DNA from: Magnolia sinica
Lineage: Eukaryota > Streptophyta > Magnoliopsida > Magnoliales > Magnoliaceae
Assembly (NCBI RefSeq): GCF_029962835.1
Contig: NC_080591.1
Span: 45,949,501-46,013,500 of the forward strand
DNA: 64,000 nucleotides
Direction: 5' to 3'
The translations under genes and the position numbers were made by a program. Shown in pieces: positions 50,384 through 60,233 of the stretch; within the stretch, counting starts at the first letter, position 1, and each line of letters starts with the position of its first letter. Under the pieces are notes generated by a model. That model made no database searches. It saw only the letters and a list, made by a program, of their open reading frames with translations, and was not told the DNA's origin.

Positions 50384-50723
50384 CCAAGCTGGACCCTTGA
50401 TGAACTGTTTCATCATCTGTATGCGTGCTTTGCTAATTTCTCGCTTTAGCTCCTGCTAAAAAAAGTTGTACGTGTAAATTTAATTTCAATGAAGAAACTA
50501 CATTTCGTCTCCTACTCCTTCATGTTGACAGAAGTACTTTAGAGAAGCAACAAAGCAAACCTGAATTTGCTCTAAAACAAAGCGCAGGCCCTTGATTGTT
50601 GCAATGACAAAGGAGTTGTTTAATATTTCACCTACACAAGCTATCTCTGCCAGCTCACTCAACAAATTCTGGTGGGCCTTTCTCATTTCATGCCATTCAT
50701 CAAAAGCTCCAAGAACTGAAGAA
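50384..50723 (-). pseudogene. Captured fragment of a T-complex protein 11-like gene
   Basis: On the minus strand, 50723-50561 reads DEWHEMRKAHQNLLSELAEI then IATIKGLRFVLEQIQ, followed by a GT donor. After an intron, 50452-50384 reads ELKREISKARIQMMKQFIKG then PAW, followed by GT. This order (HQKLLKELAEI, MIKGLRFVLEQIQ, LKQEISKARI) is what I recall of plant TCP11-domain proteins. Only this middle part is present. It lies opposite in direction to the transposase and the DUF1308 piece, so it was acquired separately. Confidence 0.8.
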
Positions 50724-51121
50724 CAACAGTAGCCAGAACCGACCTCCTACCCATGAGCAGAAATCCCAATTTTCGGATGCGGCTGCAAATGCCTAGTCCA
50801 TTTATTCATCATCACCCAAACACTGCATTCTTACCATCAAAACCAAAAAAACCACAAAAACACAACAAACTCCAATCAGCTACTGGCAATAAAACTGCAA
50901 TTTGGATTTATGGAAACTATGGAGTTGAAATTTTATGAAATATCAAAAAAGCTTGTTGAATTCCAAAGAAGTCAGAATATTGTTGATTAGTGTCGCTTAT
51001 TTGTTAATATAATCATTAGATTGATTTTAGACAGTGGCATAAAACATTTTGACTTGTAACTCTTATGGATCAGTCTAGACCCTGTGGTTTGATTCTAGTA
51101 CAATTTTAGTTCGTAAACAAG

Positions 51122-52682
51122 GCTGCAATTTGAAGTATTCTTAAACCACATTTCCAGTGGAAACCTTTTCACACCACCTGCAGTTGAGAAGGTGACTTTC
51201 TCGGATATAACAGAAAATGGATTCTGCATCGAGTGGGTTTTCTGGTTTCATACCAGCCTGAAATGAGGTTCTGGTTCATTTCTTCTTCAGGAGCAGAAAT
51301 GAGCAGGCTATCTGTTCCATGCAATCTTTTGTGGAAACTACTCCCCTTTAAAACTGCTAGTCCAAGACACCCAAGTGAACCCTGAGATTACTCAATACTA
51401 TTCTGATAAGACATGCAACGTTTTCTTTTAGGAATTCCAAGTTGAAAGTCTCAATTGAATAATAATTCTGTTGTTGTTATAATAAAGTTGAGAGACCAAA
51501 CTCAGTAATTCAGAGGCAATTACGAATCAAGAAAAAAAAAAAAAACCTCAAGAACTGGAGGAAAGCTCTTTATGCATTTGTCTTCTACTGACCAGCGATT
51601 TTGTGCTACATGCTTAACAATAATATGGCTTTTTTTAAAAAAATCTATTTTATAATTTCTAAATAATTTCCATTGATTTATGTCATTTCTTCATGGTTAA
51701 TACAGATCACATGTGATTTATGTCATTTCCAAATAATAAAGCACAAGATCCCCTGTAAAAGCATAACTAAAAGAGGTGGGATACAATGTTTGACCCAAGA
51801 ATAACTATACAGTTTGCTTGCATACAACCCATGGATTAAAAATTGAAAATCGTAACTGGATTAAAAAAAAGTCCCCAATTAAATTTACAAATGCAAAATC
51901 CTAATTAGGGATTGAAAAAAAAATACGCACATTTGATTAGGAATGTTATCTCTATAAAAAAATTTAAAAAAAAAAAAAAAACAAATAGGGAATCCCCCTA
52001 CTATGGATTAGGGATTGAAAAATGCTAATTAGAAATTTGAAGAATCTCGAGTTATGGATTAGGGATTTGAAAAATCCCCTAACATGAATTTTCAATTTCT
52101 AATATGAAAATGTTAATTAGGAATTATAAATTTGAAAAATCTCAAGTTATGGATTAGGGATTTGAAAAATTCCTACTGCGGATTTGCAATTTCAAACCCT
52201 AATCTCTAATCTCTCATAAAACTGTCAACCGAAGGGAGCAAAATCCCTAATCTTGAATCAACATCACTAAGTAAAGAGAGAAGAGAAAGGAGAAAAATTC
52301 TTAATCCTAAATCAACATCACCATGTAGAGAAAGGAGTTAATGCCGATCTGAGAAAGAGAGGGAGGTTGAACTCGAGAGGGAGACGAAGAGATCGATAGG
52401 AGACCGACGAAGCTCTCCCTCTCTGCTTCTTCTTCTTTCCTTGCACGGCTGGAGAGATTTTCCTTCTTTTTTGTTTTCTTTTGTTTTCTTTTTTTTTTCT
52501 GCACGGCGGGAGAGACGCGGAGAGAATCTCTCTACACAACTGGAGAGAGAAATGGGCTAACGCCGTTTACTCTGCCGTTTGAAGGAGTGAAGTCGGCCCC
52601 ACATATGAGGGCCAATGAAACGCCGCCACCTCAACTCAGTAGCCCTTACGGTACTGAGTTACTCAGTACACAATCCGATTCC
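51122..52682 (-). repeat. MULE right terminal inverted repeat
   Basis: Mirror of 41797-43359, ending CAGTACACAATCCGATTCC next to the ATGAAAAAG duplication. Differences from the left copy are few and mostly in homopolymers and the CTT repeat. Confidence 0.92.
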
Positions 52683-52691
52683 ATGAAAAAG

Positions 52692-53009
52692 CGGCCTGCA
52701 GGTGTTAGGAGTGGGACTCGTAGTCGAGTGAATCTTTACTTTTCACTGAGGTCCATGCCGCGAGGGCGCCGGTACACTTTTCCATGGGTGGAAGATGGGC
52801 GCATCCAATGCCTGCCATACACAATCCACGTTCCCATCGTGGCCCCACACACAACCCATGGTTGGTGTCTCATCCCCACCATTCCCTGTTGTCTAGCCCA
52901 CCTGAGCTGTGGATCTGAATGGTTTTTGACCCAGGACTTAGCATCGAGGAGACCACCTGATGTACGGACTGGATTTCAAATATCCAACATGGTTGGGCTA
53001 GGTGCCTCG
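52692..53009. other. Spacer between the MULE and the foldback element
   Basis: GC-richer than the rest, with an open frame that continues from the MULE TIR and so is fortuitous. No domain or element end was recognised apart from the two target sites at its borders. Confidence 0.5.
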
Positions 53010-53536
53010 TTTTTTATGAAGAAATTTACGACTGTGGACTCCACCTTTTATCCAGTGGTTATTACAATACAAGCTTAACATACGCACTTAGACCTCCTCG
53101 TACGGACACCAAATTTGAGGATGAAAATACCCCTGCCTTCCTCTGGCGGGTGTGCAGAGACGAGCGCTGACGGACGGTCTGGCGATGGGAACTCAGGTGG
53201 GGCCCACTGTGATGTTTGTGAGAAATCCTCCCCATCTATGTTCATTCATAGGGTCACAAAGACCTAGATGAAGAGGAAAAAAAAATTTCATAATGATCCA
53301 AAACTTCCGTAATCCCTAAAAGGGTTTAAATGGTAGACGTTCAATTACCCACTGCCATTTACAGTGTGGTCCACTTGATAGGTAGATCTGTCTTATTTTT
53401 TATCTCAAGCCTTAATACGAGTTCTCCAAACACATACCTCATAATGGGACCCACAAAAATCGGTGGAGATTACAGTAGGGAAGAAAAAGAGAGAGAAAAA
53501 AAAAAAGAAAAAAAAAGGAGCCAGCGACCTGGTCAA

Positions 53537-55755
53537 TGTTCACTCCCCAAGTATAGGGTTGTGATGTAGTAATAAACTCGGTAAGACCGAGGTCGAATCC
53601 ACAGGGACTGATACTTGTACGTTTCCTGAAACTAAATAGAAATAGAACTAGTCTAGGATGCGATCTAAACCAAATAGGATTTAAGAAATAATTGTGGAAT
53701 AATTATCTAAAACTTAAGGAATTCAGAGAAGGGAAACTAGGGATTTAGAGGATCCACTTGTAGGGATCAGGGAGATCTTTTGCCTGCATCAGGAATCATG
53801 GAAATCAAACTGAACTTACTTGATCTGGTTTTCAAGAGATGAAAGGTATATGAATTAGAATGGATTCCATCATCTAACCATGCCCAGGAGACAAAGCAAA
53901 TAACAGGATTAAACTAATTTCCAACCAATCAAAAGTACATGAAAGTTAGGAAGGGTACGATCATCCAACCATGCCCAGGAGATGATGGTGAACAACAGGG
54001 CTTCTTGACGTCATAAACATCCAAAAACAAAGAAAAAGAGATATTCAAAGCCGTTGCAGACCCATTATAATTTCATTCCCAACAGACCATTAAAGACTAA
54101 AAAAAAATTCCATTAATACAAATCGACTTCAGTTCATGAATTTAAATGAAAAGCAGGAAATAGTATCTCCCATCTCGCCACAAGCTTCACCTCTTAGCCC
54201 TAGCTAAGAGGATTAGCCACACATGAATGGGCTGATCCTTAAAAAATAAAGGAAATATAAAGGAAAAGAAGAGAAAAAAAACCAGGCTCTTTCATCTTTT
54301 CTTCCTTTCTTTCCCGCTCCAATAGCCAAGCCGATTCTTCTTTTCTTCTCCTTTTCTTCTTCCCTCCACACGCTGCCAGCAGCCCAAGCCAAAGAAGATC
54401 CAGCCACGTCCAGTCCCCCCGTCCAGCAGAAAAGCCCCCCGGCTGCACTCTCTTCTCGGCTGCACTCTCCTCTTCCCGTTTCTTCCCTCCTTCCTTTCTT
54501 CCTTCAATCCTCCACACGTTCCAGCCGTGGATCCTTCTCTCTCTTTTTCTTTTTCCTCATATAGAGCCAGGAGGTCGGTGCGGAAGGCTGGAGTCCACGG
54601 ACGAGTTAGCTGCGGAAGCGTTCTTTACGCACAGCAGCCAATTCGGAGCCTACCACTCTTCTTCTTCTTCTTTGCTTTCCTTCCAAAAGGACAACGTCCT
54701 CTGGGAGTTTTCGGGCAGACCTTCATGATGAACGGTTCAGATCATCCGTCCGATCGCCCCCATGAGTGCACAACCTGCCGCAAAAGCCGGACAGCGTCCG
54801 GCGCAAAAACAGGGCCTGCGTATCGTCACGCTATGACGATGGTGGGGTCCACAATCAGCTTATCAAGGAAATCCACACCGTCCACTGGTTTCCCCTCGGA
54901 ATTTTAGTTGGGAATCGCTATTTTTGGGTCCAAATCGATGTGGTCCATGGGTGTTTTCATTCAGCCGTCCGTCGTCCGTTTTAACGCTCGAAAACCGATC
55001 GCTGGTGTCTTTTGACATTCATCCACCTAGGCCTGAGTGATAGGGGGCATGTGCGTCTTATAGACGGTCCGGATCTGACCGTTGATGCGTGGTGGGGCCC
55101 ACAAAAATTCGTCCGCAAGTCCGTGTGCGGACGCTGGAAGAAGAAATCGGTCAAAAGTCGGATTGACCGACTTTTCGTCTCTGTGCACGGCCAGTGCACT
55201 TATGCACTATGCACACGCATACTCCAGTGGGGTCCATTATGATGTTTTTGAGAAATCCGCTCTGTCTATCCGTTTTCTCAGCTCATTTAAACAGTTGAGA
55301 CCAAAAATGGAGAATATCCAGATATCAGGTGGGCCCCAGATCAGTAATTTGTGGGCTGATCTGTCCGTTGGGCCACTTTCACAGTGATCCAGGAGCTGAA
55401 ATTTTACGTGTACGGTTCATTTATGGTCTTCAGGCCACGTATGGAGTTTTGAACTGATCAGATGGTGGGAACCCTATGATCTTGTATTCTGGACACTTTT
55501 CAGGTCACTTGAGCTTCAATTGCTCGATTTTCTTGGATCCTTGGCGTGCAAATCTGTCGATCTTGGTCTCCTAGGGTCCGTCCCATGCTCTGGTGTTTTC
55601 AGACCGTTAAATCCATGCTTTTAGTACCCTTTCCCAGTCCAGGCTCGTGAATACGCCCTGCATCACAAACATGATTAAATCAGGCTGTTAAACCGTACTA
55701 TGTTCGTAAATCCAGGCAGTAACTGGGTCTGATATGCAATATTTGACCCTGAACA
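53537..55755 (-). mobile_element. Athila-type solo LTR (2219 bp) inside the left palindrome arm
   Basis: Perfect GTCAA duplications lie at 53532-53536 and 55756-55760. The ends TGTTCACTCCCCAAG (53537) and ATATTTGACCCTGAACA (55755), the CTCGGT/ACCGAG hairpin near 53577 and the CCTCTTAGC/GCTAAGAGG hairpin (54190-54211) match the other Athila LTRs. The middle (about 54240-55500) is C/T-rich and then contains GTGGGGTCCAC-type words absent from those copies. The insertion interrupts only one arm, so it post-dates the palindrome. Confidence 0.9.
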
Positions 55756-56149
55756 GTCAACTGGGTTAGAGCTCAGCCTATGGCTACTGATTATAACCAT
55801 AGCCATAAGTGTAATGCTATGCACTTTTTTCTCTTTTTTATTTTTATTTTTAATTTTTTTTTTACATGGAGAACTTTTTCCCCCTTACATTTTTCTCTAA
55901 CACATAATTATGTAAATATGTATATATAAGTATATAAAAATATTATTCTATCTTTTAATTCATTTCTTTATCTATTTATTTAACAAGCATATTTCCTAAA
56001 CTAGAACAATTTACTTAACTTACCATATATGATTTTGGGGTAGGAGAAGCTAATTTAGCCAAGCAACCTAGTTATTTTCCAAGATTCCATCGGGTCGATG
56101 GTCGAAAATCCATTTCATTCAGTTTGTGGTCAATTTCAATCACTTCGCA

Positions 56150-56263
56150 GTCAAACTGGAAATTCGGCGGGGCAAACATGAAATTGAGCGAGGCAAACAT
56201 GAAACTGAGCGGGGAAAACTAGAATTTCAACGGGGAAAACATAAAATTGAGCAGGGCAAACAT
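56150..56263 (+). repeat. 21-bp minisatellite block, left arm outer part
   Basis: Units such as GGGCAAACATGAAATTGAGC repeat with substitutions. Mirrored by 60140-60233 in the right arm. Confidence 0.85.
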
Positions 56264-56922
56264 GGTGAGTTGGTTCGAGTTGGTGCTCAACCCTAACTCG
56301 ACCCAAGGTTCCTATACCTAAACCTTGACCCAACCCAACCCAATCTTGGGTTGGGAATTCTCAACCCAAGCCCAACCCAAGAGGGCTCGATGGGTTGATT
56401 GGGTTGGTCGGGTGTATACGTGCTAATATTTTCATTATTACATTAGTTTATTATATTTCAATATACCACTTATTTTTTGTATCTATGATTTTATTAATCA
56501 TATATGTGATTATTCATCATAAAGAACTTCATTTTTTTCTTTAAAAAACCAAGCTAAAATATAGGACTACTCCTTTAAAAAGTCATGTAGCATAACACGC
56601 AATCTATTTGGGAGAGAGAAATCCAGCATATCTTGTTAGCTTGAGTCCTTGGAAATGACGTGGACAAATGAGACCCGACATCACTAGTGTACCTTCTACA
56701 CAAACAATCCACACTCAATTATAATTTATAAGTAACTAATATATTGATCGGGTTCGGGTTGGGTCGGGCAACCTGAGACCTCAACCCAAGCCCAACCTAA
56801 GTTTAATCGGGTTGGTGTTTGAATAGCCCAAGCTCGAGATCGGACCCGATATATCCTGCTCGAGCCCAACCCAATGTCGGGTCGGTCACGGGTTGGTCGG
56901 GTTGAACCCACCCAACTTTCAG
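56264..56922 (+). mobile_element. Non-autonomous DNA element rich in CAACCC/GGGTTG, left-arm copy
   Basis: About 660 bp splitting the 21-bp array. GGGTTGGG/CAACCCAACC clusters are at both ends and the interior is AT-rich. The right-arm counterpart is 59473-60131, whose ends CTGAAAGTTGGG and CGACTTTAG are inverted repeats of each other. It must have inserted before the arm was duplicated. The superfamily is uncertain. Confidence 0.65.
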
Positions 56923-56927
56923 TCGTA

Positions 56928-57540
56928 CATGAAATTGAGCGGGGCAAACTAGAAATTCAGAAGGGCAAACATGAAATTGAGAAGGGCAAACATGAAAATA
57001 AGCGGGGCAAACATGAAACTGAGCGGGGGAAAGTAGAAAATCAGTGGGGCAAACATGAAATTGAGTGGGTGAAACTAGAAAATCAGCGAAGGAAACTAGG
57101 AAATCAACAGGAAAACTAGAAAATCAGCGGGGCAAACTAGGAAATCAACGGGGGAAACATGAAAATCAGCAGGGCAAACATGAAATTGAGCGGGGCAAAC
57201 TAGGAAATCAGCAAGGTAAACTAAAAAATCAGCGGGGCAAACTAGGAAATCGGCGGGGCAAACTAGAAAATCAACAGGGCAACACATGAAATTGAGTGAG
57301 GGAACTAGAAAATCAGCCGGGCAAACCAGAAAATCAGTGGGGGAAACTAGAAAATCAGCGGAGGAAACATGAAAATCAGCGGGGCAAACATGAAATTGAG
57401 CGGGGGAAACTAGAAAATCAGCAGGGCAACTAGAAAATCAACGGGGCAAACTAGGAAATCAGCGGGGCAAACATGAAATTGAGGGGGCAAACATGAAATT
57501 CAGTGGGGCAAACTAGACAATCAGCGGGGCAAACTTAACA
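56928..57540 (+). repeat. 21-bp minisatellite, left arm inner block (~29 units)
   Basis: Units of the form GGCAAACTAGAAAATCAGCG, alternating with versions containing CATGAAATTGAGC. The length is a multiple of three, so a long stop-poor frame encodes a seven-residue repeat (GKLENQR-like). Mirrored at 58915-59470. Confidence 0.92.
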
Positions 57541-58070
57541 GATAACTTCATGGCTTGAGCCGATAAATCTAAATGTATCCAATGTTCAAATGGACCACAC
57601 CAAATGAAATTTTGAATTGAACTTCTAATGTTGATCATTTCTTAGGGGCTACAGAAGTTTTGGATCAAGATTATAATTGTTTTTTCTATTAATCCATGTT
57701 TATATAATCTTATGAATAGGTTTGATAATAAACAAACATCACTGTTGGGCCCACTATGGTTTCAACGGTGGAAATTATTATGCCCACTAAATCCCGTGGT
57801 ATGATTCACTTGATCTTTTGATCGCTTCAATTTGGGGCTAAACCGCTAAAATTAGATGGAAAAACGGATGGACAGCGTGGAAATACTACATACATTCAAT
57901 GTGGGCCCAACTGAGTTAACTTAGTATAATGGGAGCGTACTGACTAACTCAGTACGTAATCCAATTACGCTTGTTACGCTCCACAATGATGTTTTATTTG
58001 TAATACATCATGTTCAATACCCCTCTGTTTTCATCGGAATATGTATACACCAAAACCCCATATGTGGGAG
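57541..58070 (+). repeat. Inner unique part of the left palindrome arm
   Basis: Pairs with 58376-58914 in inverse order. It contains GTGGGCCCA words and, near 57935-57966, ACTAACTCAGTACGTAATCC, which resembles the outer TIR end of the MULE at 41797. Confidence 0.85.
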
Positions 58071-58375
58071 AGAACCTAGACATTGAGCAGGACAAAGATG
58101 AAATTGAACGGGCCAAACATGAAATTTAGTGGGGGAAGCATGAAATTCAGCGGGAAATATGAAATTCAGCGGGGAAAACAAGAAATTGATCGGGGCAAAC
58201 TTGATTTTCAGCGGGGGAAATATGAAATGTGGAGCCCCGCTTAGTTTGCCCCGCTGATTGTCTAGTTTGCCCCGTTGATTTTCTAGTTTTCCCCACTGAT
58301 TTTCATGTTTCCCCCGCTCAATTTCATGTTTGCCCCACTCAATTTCATCTTTGTCCCGCTCAATGTCTATGTTCC
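58071..58375. repeat. Palindrome centre, 21-bp units in both orientations
   Basis: Left half in the GGCAAACATGAAATT orientation, right half in its complement, meeting near 58223-58240. The symmetry is imperfect, so there is no real spacer between the arms. Confidence 0.85.
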
Positions 58376-58914
58376 CTCCCACATATGGGGTTTTGGTGTA
58401 TACATATTCTGATGAAAACGGAGGGGTATTGAACATGATGTATTACAAATAAAACATCATTGTGGAGCGTAGCAAGCGCAATCGGATTGCGTACTGAGTT
58501 AGTCAATATGCTCCCATTGTACTAAGTAAACTCAGTTGGGCCCACATTGAATGTATGTAGTATATTCATGCCGTCCATCCGTTTTTCCATCTAATTTTAG
58601 CGGTTTAGCCCCAAATTGAAGCGTATCAAAAGATCAAGTGGATCATACCATGTGATTTAGTGGGCATAATGATTTCCACTGTTGAAACCATAGTGGGCCC
58701 AACAGGGATGTTTGTTTGTTATCAAACCTATTCATAAGATTATACAGACATGGATTAATAGAAAAAACAAATTATAAGCTTGATTCAAAACTTCTTTAGC
58801 CCCTAAGAAATGATCAACATTAGAAGTTCAATTTAAAATTTCATTTGATGTGGTCCATTTAAACATTGGATACGTTTAGATTTATCGGCTCAAGCCATGG
58901 AATTATCTGTTAAG
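58376..58914 (-). repeat. Inner unique part of the right palindrome arm
   Basis: Inverse copy of 57541-58070, including GCAATCGGATTGCGTACTGA near 58480, the MULE-end-like motif. Confidence 0.85.
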
Positions 58915-59470
58915 TTTGCCCCGCTTGTTGTCTAGTTTGTCTCGTTGAATTTCATGTTTGCCCCGCTCAATTTCATGTTTGTCCTGCTGATTTTCTAGTT
59001 TGCCCCACTGATTTCCTAGTTTGCCCCGTTGATTTTCTAGTTTCCCCCGCTCAATTTCATGTTTGCCCCGCTGATTTTCATATTTCCCACTCTGATTTCC
59101 TAGTTTGCCCCGCTGATTTTCTAGTTTGCCCCACTGATTTTCTAGTTTTCCTCACTAATTTTCTAGTTTGCCTTGCTGATTTTCTAGTTTGCCCCACTGA
59201 TTTCCTAGGATTTTCTAGTTTCCCCTGCGCAAGTTCATGTTTACCCCGCTGATTTCATGTTTCCCCCACTAATTTTCTAGTTTGCCCCGTTGATTTCCTA
59301 GTTTGCCCCACTGATTTTCTAGTTTCACCTGCTCAATTTCATATTTGCCCTGCTGATTTTCTAGTTTCCCTGCTCAATTTCATGTTTGCCGTGCTGATTT
59401 TCATGTTTGCCCCGCTCAATTTCACGTTTGCCCCGCTGAATTTCTAGTTTGCCCGTTCAATTTCATGTAC
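58915..59470 (-). repeat. 21-bp minisatellite, right arm inner block
   Basis: Complement of the left block (CTAGTTTGCCCCGCTGATTT units). Unit order and number differ somewhat between the arms, so arrays have changed since the duplication. Confidence 0.9.
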
Positions 59471-59472
59471 GG

Positions 59473-60131
59473 CTGAAAGTTGGGCAGGTTCAACTCGACC
59501 GACCCGTGACCGACCCGACATTGGGTTGGGCTCGGGCAAGATATATCGGGTCTGATCTCAAGCTTGGACTATACAAACACTAACTCGATAAAACTTAGGT
59601 TGGGCTTGGGTTGAGATCTCAGGTTGCCTGACCCAACCCGAACCCGATCAATATATTAGTTACTTATAAATTATAATTGAGTGTGGATTGTTTGTGTAGA
59701 AGGTACACTAGTGATGTCAGGTCTCATTTGTCCACGTCATTTCCAAGGACTCAAACTAACAAGATATGCCGGATTTCTCTCTCCCAAATAGATTGCGTGC
59801 TATGCTATATGATTTTTTAAAGGAGTAGTCTTATATTTTAGCTTGGTTTTTTAAAGAAAAAAAATGAAGTTCTTTATGATGAATAATCACGTATATAATT
59901 AATAAAATCATAGATACAAAAAATAAGTGGTATATTGAAATATAATAAACTAATGTAACAACGAAAATATTGGCACGTATACACTCAACCAACCTAATCA
60001 ACCCGTCGAGCCTTCTTGGGTTGGGCTTGGGTTGAGAATTCCCAACCCAAGATTGGGTTGGGTTGGGTCAAGGTTCAGGTATAGGAACCTTGGGTTGGGT
60101 TAGGGTTGAGCACCAACCCACCCGACTTTAG
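59473..60131 (-). mobile_element. CAACCC/GGGTTG element, right-arm copy
   Basis: Inverse copy of 56264-56922 with clear inverted ends (CTGAAAGTTGGGCAGGTT; complement of CACCCGACTTTAG). Target duplications are not clear. Confidence 0.65.
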
Positions 60132-60139
60132 GCCCTAAT

Positions 60140-60233
60140 TTCATGTTTTCCCCGCTGAATTTTTAGTTTTCCCCACTCAATTTCATGTTTGCCTTGCTCA
60201 ATTTCATATTTGCCCTGCTGAATTTCCAGTTTG
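60140..60233 (-). repeat. 21-bp minisatellite block, right arm outer part
   Basis: Mirror of 56150-56263, units of the form CAATTTCATGTTTGCC. Confidence 0.85.

Larger units (their letters stand above)
41797..52682 (+). mobile_element. Mutator-like transposon (MULE), 10.9 kb, with FAR1-type transposase and captured gene pieces
   Basis: Terminal inverted repeats of about 1.56 kb (41797-43359 and 51122-52682) begin GGAATCGGATTGTGTACTGA. The perfect 9-bp duplication ATGAAAAAG lies outside both ends (41788-41796, 52683-52691), the hallmark of Mutator transposition. Inside are a MULE transposase pseudogene, fragments of DUF1308 and T-complex-11-like genes, two LINE fragments and a tandem repeat. 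The TIRs differ mainly in homopolymer and GAA-repeat length, so insertion is fairly recent. The coding part is dead, but the TIRs could still be moved in trans. Confidence 0.93.

Noticed and set aside
52587-53078. 163-codon frame crossing the right MULE end and spacer
   Set aside because: It starts in TIR sequence, crosses two element borders and has no recognisable domain.
54239-54907. Lys/Arg/Glu-rich frames near 54239-54517 and a frame at 54527-54907
   Set aside because: The first set is the complement of a CT-rich tract. All are inside an Athila solo LTR with intact target duplications.
56270-56920. Interstitial telomere repeat (TTTAGGG-like)
   Set aside because: The words are GGGTTGGG and GGGTCGGG, irregular and clustered at the ends of a small mobile element; there are no runs of TTTAGGG.
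56928-57290. A protein with heptad repeats (GKLENQR...)
   Set aside because: The frame follows from a 21-bp minisatellite inside a palindromic transposon and is mirrored in the other arm. It has no start context or unique domain.
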